Assembly: GCA_963743875.1 (NCBI GenBank)
Contig: CAVURM010000005.1
Location: 62,001-126,000 of the forward strand
DNA length: 64,000 bases
Source: RHKX01 sp963743875
Lineage (GTDB): Bacteria; Actinomycetota; Thermoleophilia; Solirubrobacterales; 70-9
Direction of reading: 5' to 3'
Shown here: positions 1-9,064 of the stretch, one piece after another
Layout of the letters: every line of letters starts with the position of its first letter
Position numbering within the stretch: the first letter of the stretch is position 1
Program-made: the position numbers and the translations under genes
The notes under the pieces: generated by a model
What the model was told of the DNA's origin: nothing
Databases searched by the model: none
The model's input: only the letters and a program-made list of their open reading frames with translations

Positions 1-1
1 C

Positions 2-37
2 CGGGCCCGCCGGCCGGAGCCGGGGGATGCGCCGTGA
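2..37 (+). CDS. 3' tail of a gene upstream of pbpA, probably ftsW/rodA (partial)
   Basis: A frame open from the window edge reads 11 residues and stops at a TGA that overlaps the GTG start of the next gene in a GTGA arrangement, the coupling style used throughout this operon. In actinobacteria the gene before pbpA is normally ftsW/rodA, so this is likely its C-terminal tail. That identity is inferred from gene order only; eleven residues carry no motif. Confidence 0.3.
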   Translation, partial: RARRPEPGDAP

Positions 38-1500
38 ACGTCCCGATCCGGCGCCTGCTCGCCGTCGCCCTGATCCTCTTCGGCCTGCTCGTCGGCTTCA
101 CCAGCAACTGGTCGGTCTTCGACGCCGAGGAGCTCGAGGCCAAGACCGAGAACAAGCGCCCGCTGTTCGAGGCGCAGCAGATCAAGCGAGGCAAGATCCT
201 GTCCGCCGACGGCGAGGTGATCGCCAACAGCGTCAAGGAGGGCGAGAACGAGTCGATCCAGTACGTGCGTCAGTACCCGCAGGGGAGCCTCTTCGGCAAC
301 CCGATCGGCTACAGCTTCATCACCCAGGGGAACTCCGGCTTCGAGCTGACCGAGAACTCGGTCCTGACCGGCCAGGAGAACGAGTTCATCTCGATCCTCG
401 ACCAGATCCGCGGCCAGTCCCAGAAGGGCAGCGACATCGTGACGACGCTGGACGCAAGCGCCCAGCGGGTCGCGACCGAGCAGCTGATCGCCTCCGGCAA
501 CCCCGGTGCCGTGGTCGCGCTCGAGCCCTCGACCGGCGCTGTGAAGGTGATGGCAAGCACCCCCGGCTATGACCCCAACGACGTGCCGGAGGAGCTATCC
601 GACGTCTTCAACCAGGCCGAACCGCCGGTCCTGGCCAACCGCGCGATTCAGGATCTCTACCCGCCGGGATCGACGTTCAAGGTCGTGACCGCCGCCGCCG
701 CACTCGACTCGGGCAAGGCCACCCCGGACACGGTCCTCAGCGGCGTCAGTCCGCAGGAGTTCAGCGGTGTCGACCTCGCCAACGCCGGCGGCGAGCAGTT
801 CGGTGACATCGACATGCGGACCGCGCTGACCAACTCCGTCAACACCTACTTCGCGCAGCTCGGCGAGGCGGTCGGCGCCGAGACTCTGCTCGAGTACATG
901 GATCGCTTCGGGTTCGGCAAGGACCCGGAGGTCGAGCTGCCGGACGCGCAGAAGGCGGCGAGTGGGATCTTCATCGTCGACGAGAAGAAGGGTGGCTTCA
1001 AGCAGGTGGAGTCGGACTTCGACATCGCCCGCGTCGCGATCGGGCAGGGTGGGGAGGAGGGCCAGGTTCGCGCCACCGTCACCCAGATGGCCGAGGTGGC
1101 CGCGACCATCGCCAACGAGGGAGTGCTGATGAAGCCGACGCTGATCCAGCAAATCGTCGATCCCGACGGACGAGTGGCCGAAGAGCTCAACCCGGACGAG
1201 CAGAGCGAGGTCGTCAGCCCCGAAACTGCGTCGGAGCTGGCCGACATGATGACGAGCGTGGTCGAGGAAGGAACTGCATCGACATTGACGCTCGGCGGCA
1301 CCTCGTTCGCCGGCAAGACCGGCACCGCGGAGATCAACATCGAGCAGGATCTCGCGCAGCCCTGGTTCATCGCCTTCGCTCCGGTCGAAGATCCGCAGGT
1401 CGCGATCGCCGTGACCACCGACCCCTGCACCGGCTGCTTCGGCGGCCAGGTCGCCGGACCGATCGCGACCGCGGTCATGGGAGAGCTGCTAGCGGGATGA
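34..1500 (+). CDS. pbpA: Penicillin-binding protein, PbpA/FtsI-type transpeptidase
   Basis: A 488-residue class B penicillin-binding protein that cross-links peptidoglycan as a D,D-transpeptidase. It has one N-terminal membrane segment (about residues 6-26), a dimerisation region, and a transpeptidase domain with all three active-site motifs: STFK with nucleophile Ser about 213, SVN about 268, and KTGT about 428. The length fits mycobacterial PbpA. GTG is chosen as the start because it overlaps the upstream stop. Its own stop overlaps the kinase start (ATGA), so it is translated with pknB and ddl. The pbpA-pknB order is the classic actinobacterial division and wall-growth cluster, where the kinase senses wall fragments. 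Confidence 0.93.
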   Translation: MNVPIRRLLAVALILFGLLVGFTSNWSVFDAEELEAKTENKRPLFEAQQIKRGKILSADGEVIANSVKEGENESIQYVRQYPQGSLFGNPIGYSFITQGNSGFELTENSVLTGQENEFISILDQIRGQSQKGSDIVTTLDASAQRVATEQLIASGNPGAVVALEPSTGAVKVMASTPGYDPNDVPEELSDVFNQAEPPVLANRAIQDLYPPGSTFKVVTAAAALDSGKATPDTVLSGVSPQEFSGVDLANAGGEQFGDIDMRTALTNSVNTYFAQLGEAVGAETLLEYMDRFGFGKDPEVELPDAQKAASGIFIVDEKKGGFKQVESDFDIARVAIGQGGEEGQVRATVTQMAEVAATIANEGVLMKPTLIQQIVDPDGRVAEELNPDEQSEVVSPETASELADMMTSVVEEGTASTLTLGGTSFAGKTGTAEINIEQDLAQPWFIAFAPVEDPQVAIAVTTDPCTGCFGGQVAGPIATAVMGELLAG

Positions 1501-3323
1501 AGCTCCAGGCGGGACTGACAGTGGACGGTCGCTACCGGTTGATCAACCGGATCGGCTCCGGCGGGATGGCCGACGTCTGGCGCGCCCACGACTCCGAGCT
1601 GGGGCGGGACGTCGCGCTCAAGCTCCTGCACGAGAACTTCGCTCGCGACAAGGAGTTCGTCGAGCGGTTCCGCCGCGAAGCCTCGGCGGCGGCCGGCCTC
1701 CAGCACCCGAACGTCGTCAGCGTCTACGACCGGGGGACCTACGAGGACAGCTATTACATCTCGATGGAGCTCGTCGAGGGCTCGTCGCTGCGGGAGTTGA
1801 TCAACCAGGGCCTCGACATCGAGGAGTCGGTCGAGGTCACCCGCCAGGTGCTCGCGGCCTCCAGCTTCGCCCACGACCAGGGGATCGTCCACCGTGACCT
1901 GAAGCCGCTCAACGTGCTGATCGACCGCGCCGGGCGGGTCCGGGTGACCGACTTCGGCATCGCCCGCGCCGGCGGGTCGGAGATCACCAGGACCGGATCG
2001 GTGATGGGCACCGCCCAGTACCTGAGCCCCGAGCAGGCGCAGGGGATGGAGGTGACCGACGCCGCCGACATCTACTCGATCGGGATCATCCTCTTCGAGA
2101 TGCTCTGCGGGCGGGTCCCCTTCGACGGGGAGAACGCCGTCGCGATCGCGATGAAGCAGGTCGGCGAGGACCCGCCGGTGCCGAGCTCGATCAACCCCAA
2201 GGTCACCCCCGCGCTCGACGCGATCGTGCTCAAGGCGCTCGCCAAGGATCCGGCGATGCGCTTCTCCAGCGCCGCCGAGATGTCCGCGGCGCTCGATGCT
2301 GCCGAGGCCCACCCGGAATCCGCGGCCAACACCGGCCAGCTCGCCGCGATGGTCGCCGAGAAGGAGGGGATGTCGCGGCGCAAGAAGTGGCTGATCGCCG
2401 GGTTGATCCTGCTGCTGGTGGCCGGCGGCGCCCTCGCCTTCTTCCTGACCCGGCCGGAGATGGTCACGGTCCCCGATGTCTCCGGCGAGCCCGAGGCCGA
2501 GGCGACGATCACCCTTCAGGACGCAGGTTTCGAGGTCGCAGCCGAACGGGTCGAGAACGATATCCCCGAGGGGGAGGTGATCGAACAGGACCCGAGCGCC
2601 GAGACGGAGGCCGAGAAGGGCTCGACGGTGACGATCACCGTCAGCCTCGGCCCGGGCACGGTCGAGGTCCCGAGGGTTGCGGGCCTGAGCATTCCCGACG
2701 CCAAGCAGGTGCTGCGCAATCGTGGCTTCGAAGCGGAGGTCGAGAAGCGCACGTCCGCCTCGGTGCCGAAGGGCAAGGTGATCGGCTCCGATCCCTCTCA
2801 GGGAACCAGCCTCGAGGCCGGCTCAACCGTGACCCTGATCGCCTCCACGGGCGTCAAGACCGAGATCGTTCCCAACGTCCTCGGACTCGATCGCGTGACC
2901 GCCACCTCCCAGTTGCGCAAGGCCGGCTTCGTCGTCAACGCCAACCCCCGCGACTCCGACGAGCCCGAGGATCAGGTCCTCGAGCAGGATCCGGCGGCCG
3001 GCGAGGAGGTCGAGATCGGCTCGGAGGTGACCATCACCTACTCCAGCGGGGTCGGCACGCTGACGCTCGGCGATTACGTCGGCCAGGAGCTCTCCTATGC
3101 GCAGAGCAGGCTCGGAGCCGCCGGGCTCTCGATCTCGGTCATCAAGCAGGACGTCACCGACTCCTCCGACGACGGGATCGTGCTCGCCCAGGCTCCGGCG
3201 CCCGGCACCAAGCTCAGCCCCGGCGACCGGGTGACCCTGACGGTCGGCGATTACACCAAGCCCGACACGACCGACAACACCACCACCTCGACGACCACGA
3301 CTCCGCGAGGGGCGCCGAGATGA
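1497..3323 (+). CDS. pknB: PASTA-domain Ser/Thr protein kinase, PknB family
   Basis: A 608-residue transmembrane kinase. The N-terminal catalytic domain (about 1-265) has a glycine-rich loop, catalytic Lys42, an HRDLKPLNV loop with Asp134, and DFG Asp152. A membrane segment lies near 297-317. Outside the cell there are four PASTA repeats (about 320-587), which in this family bind muropeptides or lipid II, followed by a Thr-rich tail. The ATGA overlaps on both sides couple it to pbpA and ddl. It is expected to phosphorylate wall-synthesis and division proteins. All catalytic residues are present and the frame is intact. Confidence 0.95.
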   Translation: MKLQAGLTVDGRYRLINRIGSGGMADVWRAHDSELGRDVALKLLHENFARDKEFVERFRREASAAAGLQHPNVVSVYDRGTYEDSYYISMELVEGSSLRELINQGLDIEESVEVTRQVLAASSFAHDQGIVHRDLKPLNVLIDRAGRVRVTDFGIARAGGSEITRTGSVMGTAQYLSPEQAQGMEVTDAADIYSIGIILFEMLCGRVPFDGENAVAIAMKQVGEDPPVPSSINPKVTPALDAIVLKALAKDPAMRFSSAAEMSAALDAAEAHPESAANTGQLAAMVAEKEGMSRRKKWLIAGLILLLVAGGALAFFLTRPEMVTVPDVSGEPEAEATITLQDAGFEVAAERVENDIPEGEVIEQDPSAETEAEKGSTVTITVSLGPGTVEVPRVAGLSIPDAKQVLRNRGFEAEVEKRTSASVPKGKVIGSDPSQGTSLEAGSTVTLIASTGVKTEIVPNVLGLDRVTATSQLRKAGFVVNANPRDSDEPEDQVLEQDPAAGEEVEIGSEVTITYSSGVGTLTLGDYVGQELSYAQSRLGAAGLSISVIKQDVTDSSDDGIVLAQAPAPGTKLSPGDRVTLTVGDYTKPDTTDNTTTSTTTTPRGAPR

Positions 3324-4285
3324 GGGTTGCCGTGATCCGGGGTGGGCGCTCCAGCGAGCACCCCGTCTCGTTGAGATCCGGGGCTGCCGTCTGCGAGGGG
3401 CTGCGGGCCGCCGGCCACGAGACGGCCGACATCGTGATCGAGCCGGACGGCCGCTGGATCCATGCAGGGCAGGAACTCGAGCTGCGCGCCGCAGCGGGGC
3501 TGCTCGGCTGCGACGTCGCCTTCCCGGTGCTGCATGGGCCGTTCGGTGAGGACGGCACCGTCCAGGGGTTGCTCGAGTGCCTCGACGTTCCCTATGTGGG
3601 TCCGGGCGTGCTCGCAGCCGCGGTCACGATCGACAAGTTGATCTTCAAGCGGCTGCTGCGCGAGCGCGGCATCGCCCAGGTCGAGTTCTGCCAGGCCGGC
3701 GAGGAGGGCTGGCGGGAGCGGGCCGAGGCGCTGGGGATGCCGGTCTGGGTCAAGCCCTCGCGGCTCGGCTCCAGCGTCGGGATCCTCAAGGTGGCTGAGC
3801 CCGAGGGGATCGAGGACGCGGTCGCCGCGGCGCTCGAGCACGATCCGCGGGTGATCATCGAAGCGCACTGCGAGGGGCTCGAGGTCGAGTGCTCGGTGAT
3901 CGGCAACGACGAGGTCGAGACCTCGCTTCCCGGGCACGTTTCCATAGAGGCCGATTGGTACGACTACGCCGCCAAGTACGAGCCGGGCGGGATGAACCTC
4001 GTCGTACCGCCGCCCGTTGGCGCCGAGACGATCGCCCGGGTCCGCAGGCTCGCCGCCGAGGTTTACTCATCCTGCGGGTGCACCGGCCTCGCCCGCTGCG
4101 ACTTCTTCGTCATGGGCGACGGCGAGGTGCTGGTCAACGAGCTCAACACGATCCCCGGGTTCACCGAGACCAGCGTCTTCGCCAAGCTCTTCGAGGCGAC
4201 CGGCGTTGAGTACCCGGCGCTCTGCGACCGGCTGGTCGAGCTGGCGTTGGAGCGGCATTCGAAGGAGCGTTCGTACCGGTACTGA
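3320..4285 (+). CDS. ddl: D-alanine--D-alanine ligase
   Basis: A 321-residue ATP-grasp enzyme joining two D-Ala for the UDP-MurNAc pentapeptide. Visible family segments are HGPFGEDGTVQG near the N-terminus, VWVKPSRLGSSVG in the ATP-grasp domain, and LARCDFF and NELNTIPGFTETS near the C-terminus, where the Asp, Glu and Asn bind Mg-ATP. The start is the ATG overlapping the pknB stop; an open frame continues upstream but that stretch is pknB in another frame. With pbpA and pknB it places precursor synthesis, cross-linking and sensing in one transcript. The hairpin at 4298-4340 lies just downstream. Confidence 0.92.
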   Translation: MRVAVIRGGRSSEHPVSLRSGAAVCEGLRAAGHETADIVIEPDGRWIHAGQELELRAAAGLLGCDVAFPVLHGPFGEDGTVQGLLECLDVPYVGPGVLAAAVTIDKLIFKRLLRERGIAQVEFCQAGEEGWRERAEALGMPVWVKPSRLGSSVGILKVAEPEGIEDAVAAALEHDPRVIIEAHCEGLEVECSVIGNDEVETSLPGHVSIEADWYDYAAKYEPGGMNLVVPPPVGAETIARVRRLAAEVYSSCGCTGLARCDFFVMGDGEVLVNELNTIPGFTETSVFAKLFEATGVEYPALCDRLVELALERHSKERSYRY

Positions 4286-4297
4286 GTTCCACGACCC

Positions 4298-4340
4298 CGA
4301 TGGCAGATTTGTACGCGGGGAGAGTCAATATCTGCCATCG
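4298..4340. terminator. Hairpin between convergent ddl and kinase genes
   Basis: Perfect 11-bp inverted repeat with arms CGATGGCAGAT and ATCTGCCATCG around a 21-nt loop, 13 bases past the ddl stop. The convergent arrangement fits a bidirectional terminator or mRNA 3' end. No U-tract follows. A weaker hairpin with a similar arm (TGGCGGAT) lies at 7432-7468. Confidence 0.5.
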
Positions 4341-4498
4341 ACAGCGGGAAGCAGCCCATCTTGAGGTGGAACGGAGGGGGTCGGGGGAGAGCCCTCGGGA
4401 CCAGGCCTTCGGCCTTGATTGGGGACGGTCCCGAAGACCCTCCCCCGACCCCTGTCCCTGTGCGACCGATAAGGTCGGCGGTCGTCCACGGGGTTGTC

Positions 4499-4572
4499 AT
4501 GACTGGAGGGCCACCGGGCTTCGCCCGGAGGCCCGGCGCAGTCGAGCAGCCCGGAGGGCTGCGAGTCGCGCG
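4499..4572 (-). repeat. Dispersed palindromic repeat, family B copy 1
   Basis: A GC-rich palindromic unit that includes GCAGTCGAGCAGCCCGGAGG and ends in GAGTCGCGCG. The same sequence recurs in the opposite orientation at 42201-42357 (two tandem copies), with a shorter copy at 39796-39845. It lies between convergent genes, as expected for a REP-like extragenic element. Just upstream (4378-4449) is a long imperfect inverted repeat with arms GGGTCGGGGGAG and CTCCCCCGACCC. Confidence 0.65.
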
Positions 4573-4581
4573 GTTATCCAG

Positions 4582-6066
4582 CTAGCTGCTCAGGAGCCTG
4601 ATGTCGTAGATCTCGGCGGGTACGTTCGCCTCGACGCTGGTGATCCAGATCAGGAAGTAGCGGTTCGGCTCGCTCGTGTTGAGGTCGACGACCTGCTTCT
4701 TTCCCTCTTCAGCCGTGATCTCGCCGGTCAGCGGCTCACCCCACCCCTCGATCTCGGTCGGCGCCGTCTCCAGGTCGGAGCCGTAGACCTCGTAGGTCCA
4801 GGCTCCCCCGCCGGTCTCGATCACCATCTGGCTGGGAGTCACTGAAACGCCGGCGTCGAGGTAGAGCCCGACGCCGTCCTTGGGGACACCTTCGAGCCCG
4901 GCTGTGTATTTCTCGGTGGTCCAGGGAGTTGCCGGACTGCCGTCGATCGCCAGCTCGACCTCGTCCTCATGCTCCTCATCGTCTCCGGCCGGATCGAAGT
5001 CCGCGGCTGCCACGATCTCGATCGGGTCCCCACCGTCGCTGGCCGGCGGGGCCTCCTGCGAGCGCCCCTCCTTGCCGCTCAGGGCGGCGATCGCGATGGC
5101 CGCCGCCGCCGCTGCCCCCAGCAGCGCGACGCCCGCCCACGAGATCCGCCGGCGGGTGACCAGGCGGCGGCGCTTCTCGGGAACCGAGTCGAGGACGGAG
5201 GTGGCCTCGCCGGTGGCTCCACCCGCTCGCGCCACCTCGACCTCGAGCGCCCCCTCGAGGTCGCGGAGGAAGGCGTTCATGTCGCGGTATCGGTCCTTGG
5301 GCTCCTTGGCGGTCGATTTCTCGACGGCGGCCGCAAGGGCGGCCGATGCATCGGGCCGCCGCCGCTGGACGCTCGGCACGGTCTCGTTCACGTGCTTCAT
5401 CGCGACCCCGACCTGGGTCTCGGCCTTGAACGGCACGTCCCCGGTGAGCATCTCGTAGAGCAGGATCCCCAGCGAGTAGACATCGGTCCGGGCGTCGATC
5501 TCCTGGCCCATCGCCTGCTCGGGCGAGACGTAGTCGGTGGTGCCGAGCACCCGCCCGGTGGCGGTCAGCCCATGGGACTCGAGCGAGAGGGCGATGCCGA
5601 AGTCGGTGATCTTGGCCCTGCCCTCGGCATCGATGAGGACGTTCTGCGGCTTGACGTCGCGATGGATCAACCGCGCCACGTGAGCGGCCTGAAGGCCCCG
5701 GCCGATCTCGATCGCGTAGGCGGTGGCCTCGTCGAGCGGCAATCGGCCCTCGCTGGAGATCCGCTGCTTCAGCGTCTGGCCGGGGACGTACTCGAAGACG
5801 ATGTAGGGGCGGCCTTCGTCGGTGCCGGCGTCGATCACGCCGACGAGGTTGGGATGGGAGAGCTGGGCGACCGCTCGGGCCTCCCGCCGGAAGCGCTCGA
5901 GCTGATCCTGCTGGTCGGAGATCTCCCGGTGGAGAACCTTGACCGCGACCTTGCGGCCCAGGGTCTCGTCGACCGCCAGATAGACCATCGACATCCCGCC
6001 GCTACCGAGCTTCGACTCCAGCCGGTACCGGTTGGAGAGCATCCTTCCGATCATCGCTTGGGTCAT
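4582..6066 (-). CDS. Transmembrane Ser/Thr protein kinase with discoidin-like outer domain
   Basis: A 494-residue kinase distinct from PknB. The catalytic domain (about 10-275) has a GSGGMSMVY loop, Lys43, HRDVKPQNVL and DFG. A membrane segment lies near 310-332. There are no PASTA repeats; the roughly 150-residue C-terminal part ends in a beta-rich segment (AIDGSPATPWTTEKY, later DLNTSEPNRYFLIWIT) that resembles discoidin/carbohydrate-binding folds of actinobacterial kinases. The ATG start follows an upstream noncoding region. The outer ligand is unknown; a sugar or wall polymer is a guess from the fold. Confidence 0.9.
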   Translation of the reverse strand: MTQAMIGRMLSNRYRLESKLGSGGMSMVYLAVDETLGRKVAVKVLHREISDQQDQLERFRREARAVAQLSHPNLVGVIDAGTDEGRPYIVFEYVPGQTLKQRISSEGRLPLDEATAYAIEIGRGLQAAHVARLIHRDVKPQNVLIDAEGRAKITDFGIALSLESHGLTATGRVLGTTDYVSPEQAMGQEIDARTDVYSLGILLYEMLTGDVPFKAETQVGVAMKHVNETVPSVQRRRPDASAALAAAVEKSTAKEPKDRYRDMNAFLRDLEGALEVEVARAGGATGEATSVLDSVPEKRRRLVTRRRISWAGVALLGAAAAAAIAIAALSGKEGRSQEAPPASDGGDPIEIVAAADFDPAGDDEEHEDEVELAIDGSPATPWTTEKYTAGLEGVPKDGVGLYLDAGVSVTPSQMVIETGGGAWTYEVYGSDLETAPTEIEGWGEPLTGEITAEEGKKQVVDLNTSEPNRYFLIWITSVEANVPAEIYDIRLLSS

Positions 6067-6199
6067 GTTTGATCGGTCCAGGGCGAAGTCATTACCCCGA
6101 GTATTTTGGATCGCGGCCTTCGGTGCAGCCGGATGGGGGTCGGTGCGACAGCCAGATTGCGTTTATCGAGGCGGAATCGGGCCTCGGGAGGGTGAATCG

Positions 6200-6283
6200 G
6201 GGCTTGGCGGGGAGGGGGACCCATCGGGGGCAACTCGCTTCGCTCGTGCTGGACTCCCCGCTGGACCCCCTCCCCGCCAAGCC
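6200..6283 (-). terminator. Large inverted repeat downstream of purM
   Basis: A 19-bp perfect inverted repeat (6200-6218 against 6265-6283, arm GGGCTTGGCGGGGAGGGGG) with a loop of 46 nt, between the purM stop and the kinase start. It probably ends the purM transcript. The remaining intergenic sequence (6067-6351) shows no credible gene. Confidence 0.5.
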
Positions 6284-6351
6284 CTTTGCAGCGCTCACGG
6301 GCGGCGCGATTTCGGCACCGCTTGCTTTGAAGGGTGGGCGGGGGAGCGGGC

Positions 6352-7354
6352 CTAGGGGCGCGTGACGATGCCCGTCTGATCGGTCACCCGGCCCACCCGC
6401 TTCGCCTCCGGGTAGTGCGGTTGGAGAATCGCCAGGGCCGCCTCCAGGTCCTGCTCGGGGACCGTTACGCAGAAGCCGCAGCCCATGTTGAAGACCTCGT
6501 GCATCTCGCGGTCGTCGATCCCGCCGACGTCGGCGATCAGGTCGAAGATCGGCTGGGCGGGGAGCGGATCGTCGATCTCGTAACCGACACCGTCGCCGAG
6601 GCGGAGCAGGTTGTTGAGGCCGTCGCCGGTGATGTGGGCGAGTCCGCGGACGTCGACCCCGGAGGCGACGAGCTCGAGGATCGGGCGGACGTAGATCTCG
6701 GTCGGCTCGAGCAGGATCTCGCCGAGGGGGCGTCCGAGGCGCTCGTCGTCGAGGTCGATCTCGGCGAGGACCCTGCGGGCGAGCGTGTAGCCGTTGGAGT
6801 GGAGGCCGGAGGAGGGCAGGCCGATGACGACGTCCCCTGGAGCGATTGAGGCGCCGGTGACGATCCGGTCGAGCGGGACCAGCCCGATGGCGCTGCCGGC
6901 CAGCTCGAGGCCGTTGACGACATCGCCGACCTGGGCGATCTCGCCGCCGGGGATCTCGATCCCGGAGAGCTCGGCGCCGCGCCGCAGCCCCTCTCCGATC
7001 GCCCCGCACATGGTCGGGGTCGGCGGTCGGGCAGAGGATGAAGTCGACGAGCGCGATCGGCTCCGCGCCGACGCAGATCAGGTCGTTGACGTTCATCGCG
7101 ATGCAGTCGATCCCGATCGTCTCGAACCGGCCGAGCCGTTCGGCGACGACCATCTTGGTCCCGACGCCGTCGGTGCCGAAAGCGATCCCGGTCCGCTCGT
7201 CGAGCCGCAGCACGCTGGCGTAGTGGCCCGGCAGCGGCACGACCCGTGACGGCTTGCCGGTGTCGATCCGCGACAGGTGGCTGACGAGCGCGTCGACTGC
7301 CGCATCGGCCCCGCTCTGGCTGACCCCCGCCTGCGTGTAGGCGTCCTGGCTCAC
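6352..7354 (-). CDS. purM: Phosphoribosylformylglycinamidine cyclo-ligase (one frameshift)
   Basis: PurM makes aminoimidazole ribonucleotide in purine synthesis. The N-terminal part from 7354 reads QAGVSQSGADAAVDAL, GIAFGTDGVGTKMVVAERL and GIDCIAMNVNDL, all PurM hallmarks; the C-terminal part in a second frame reads GLPSSGLHSNGYTLARR and GGIDDREMHEVFNMGCGF. The frame changes near 7012-7020 in a CG-rich stretch. Total length is about 333 residues, normal for PurM. Both halves are well conserved, so a sequencing indel is more likely than a dead gene. Two tandem copies of CCCTCGGCTCATCGT lie just upstream. Confidence 0.88.
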
Positions 7355-7387
7355 TGAATCCCTCGGCTCATCGTCCCTCGGCTCATC

Positions 7388-7468
7388 GTTCCGGTTGATT
7401 CAACCGGAACCGGCGGTCGGGAGCCGCTCGGTGGCGGATTTCAATCGATATACGGTGATATTCCGCCA
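7388..7468 (-). terminator. Two hairpins downstream of uppP
   Basis: A perfect 10-bp stem with a 3-nt loop (7388-7410, arms GTTCCGGTTG and CAACCGGAAC), next to a second hairpin (7432-7468) with arms TGGCGGA and TCCGCCA. They lie 3' of the uppP stop on the minus strand and upstream of purM, so they probably end the dedA-uppP transcript. No U-tract follows the stems. Confidence 0.5.
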
Positions 7469-7499
7469 TTGACTGGGGGTTAGCGCCCCTGCCGCCCGG

Positions 7500-8300
7500 C
7501 TACCTGGGGCGCTTGAGCAGGATCAGGCCGGCCAGGGCGGTGCGATAGGCGGCGTAGGGCCAGAGGCTGCGGTCGCGTTCGATCAGTTTGATCAGACCCT
7601 GGGAGGCGAGGGTGGAGGCGAAGGCGACCCCGACCCCGACGGTTGCGGAGCGGGCGAGCGCGGGGTCGATCGGGCGGCGACGCAGCTTCATCGCCTTGCG
7701 GGCCGCGGCGGCGGTGATCACCGGGAGGGCGACCGTGCGGGAGAGGAGGTTGGCCTGGGCTCGGCGGAAGCCGCGGGCGCGGGCGGCGGCCAGGGTCGAG
7801 CCGTTGCGGGAGACGCCCGGCGCGAGCGCGGCGGCCTGGGCGAGGCCGATGGCCAGCCCGTCGGCGGGGGTTGCCTCGCCGGCGTTGCGCTCCTGGGGGG
7901 CACGGTCGGCGACGACCATCGCGATCGATCCGGCGACCAGGCCGAAGGCGGTGGCGCGTGGCCCCCCGAGGTGGCGGTTGATCCATTCCTCGAGCGTCAG
8001 CCCGACGGCGACGGCGGGCAGGAAGGAGAGGGCGATCACGGTCACCCGCCGGCCGTCGAGGCGGCGGAGCTCGTCGGCGATCAGGCGGCGCTGGCCGATC
8101 AGGAGCGCCAGCGCGGCACCGCCGTGGACGGCGACCTCGAAGGCCTTGCGGTCCTCGGGGCTGACGTCGTCGAGGTCCCAGCCCAGGACCCAGGGGACGA
8201 TCCGCAGATGGGCGGAGCTGGAGACCGGGAGGAGTTCGGTCGGTCCCTGAACCGCCCCCAGGACCGCCGCGCGGCCGACTCCCAGGCCCCCCCGGCTCAC
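7500..8300 (-). CDS. uppP: Undecaprenyl-diphosphatase
   Basis: A 266-residue multi-pass membrane protein recycling the C55 lipid carrier for wall and polysaccharide export. It carries both UppP motifs: an N-terminal GAVQGPTELLPVSSSAHL (usual form EgxTEfLPiSSsgHL) and a C-terminal APGVSRNGST (usual PGtSRSGaT). The start is GTG at 8300, overlapping the dedA stop as GTGA. Pairing with dedA is meaningful, because some DedA proteins flip undecaprenyl phosphate. Confidence 0.88.
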   Translation of the reverse strand: MSRGGLGVGRAAVLGAVQGPTELLPVSSSAHLRIVPWVLGWDLDDVSPEDRKAFEVAVHGGAALALLIGQRRLIADELRRLDGRRVTVIALSFLPAVAVGLTLEEWINRHLGGPRATAFGLVAGSIAMVVADRAPQERNAGEATPADGLAIGLAQAAALAPGVSRNGSTLAAARARGFRRAQANLLSRTVALPVITAAAARKAMKLRRRPIDPALARSATVGVGVAFASTLASQGLIKLIERDRSLWPYAAYRTALAGLILLKRPR

Positions 8301-8968
8301 TCGCCCGCTTCGGCGGTGGTTTCGGCGTCGGTCCCGGAGCCGCCCCGACGGCCGCGCCAGTACCTGAGGAGCAGGTAGCCGGCCCCGACCACGATCACCG
8401 CAGCGACCGCATAGTCGATGTAGTGCAGCTTGTCCTTCCAGTCCTCCCAGTTGTCGCCGACCGAGCGTCCGAGCAGCGTCAGGCCGAGGACCCAGGGGAT
8501 GCAACCGAGGAGGGTGAAGGTGGTGAACCTCCAGAACGGCATCTCGGCGACGCCGGCGGGGAGGGAGATGAACGTGCGGACGATCGGCAGCATCCGGGTC
8601 CAGAAGACGGTGGCGTCTCCGTGTTCTCTGAACCAGCGGTCGGCTGTCGCCAGGTGCTTGGGGTTGATGTGGATGAGCCTGTTCTTCTCGAGCAGCTCCT
8701 CGCGCCCGTAGTAGCCGGCAGCCCAGGCGATCCAGGAGCCGACGAGGTTGCCGAGCACGCCGGCCGCGACCGCCGCGAACAGGGTCATGTCGCCCTCGCT
8801 GACCGCGAAGCCGGCGAACAGCATCGTCGCCTCGCTCGGGATCGGCACGCAGGCGCTCTCGAAGGTCATCAGGATGAAGATCCCGGCGACGCCGATGGCA
8901 TCGACGACGTCGACGGCGAAGTTGACGATCGGGTCGGTGATCGAGGCGATGATCAACGGGTGCTGCAA
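8297..8968 (-). CDS. DedA-family membrane protein
   Basis: A protein of about 223 residues with four to five hydrophobic segments and DedA signatures: FESACVPIPSEATMLFAG near the N-terminus, GREELLEKN, then a basic motif FWTRMLPIVRTFISLPAG. Known DedA/SNARE-associated proteins move undecaprenyl phosphate or phospholipid head groups across the membrane. No ATG is present at the N-terminus; TTG at 8968 is chosen because AGGA lies 8 bases upstream, with TTG at 8956 as the alternative. The last codons overlap uppP. Confidence 0.85.
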   Translation of the reverse strand: MQHPLIIASITDPIVNFAVDVVDAIGVAGIFILMTFESACVPIPSEATMLFAGFAVSEGDMTLFAAVAAGVLGNLVGSWIAWAAGYYGREELLEKNRLIHINPKHLATADRWFREHGDATVFWTRMLPIVRTFISLPAGVAEMPFWRFTTFTLLGCIPWVLGLTLLGRSVGDNWEDWKDKLHYIDYAVAAVIVVGAGYLLLRYWRGRRGGSGTDAETTAEAGE

Positions 8969-9064
8969 GCGGCTTCCTGGAGCCGGGCGTCGGGTGCGGT
9001 GGAGTGCTTGCGCAGCCCGCATCCGGCACTTCGCGAGCTTGACCGGGACTCTACCCTCTAGCCA

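Noticed and set aside
6092..7010. Reading the purM N-terminal frame on to 6092 as one long protein
   Set aside because: After about 7012 that frame turns into Arg/Pro-rich sequence, while a second frame continues the PurM family motifs.
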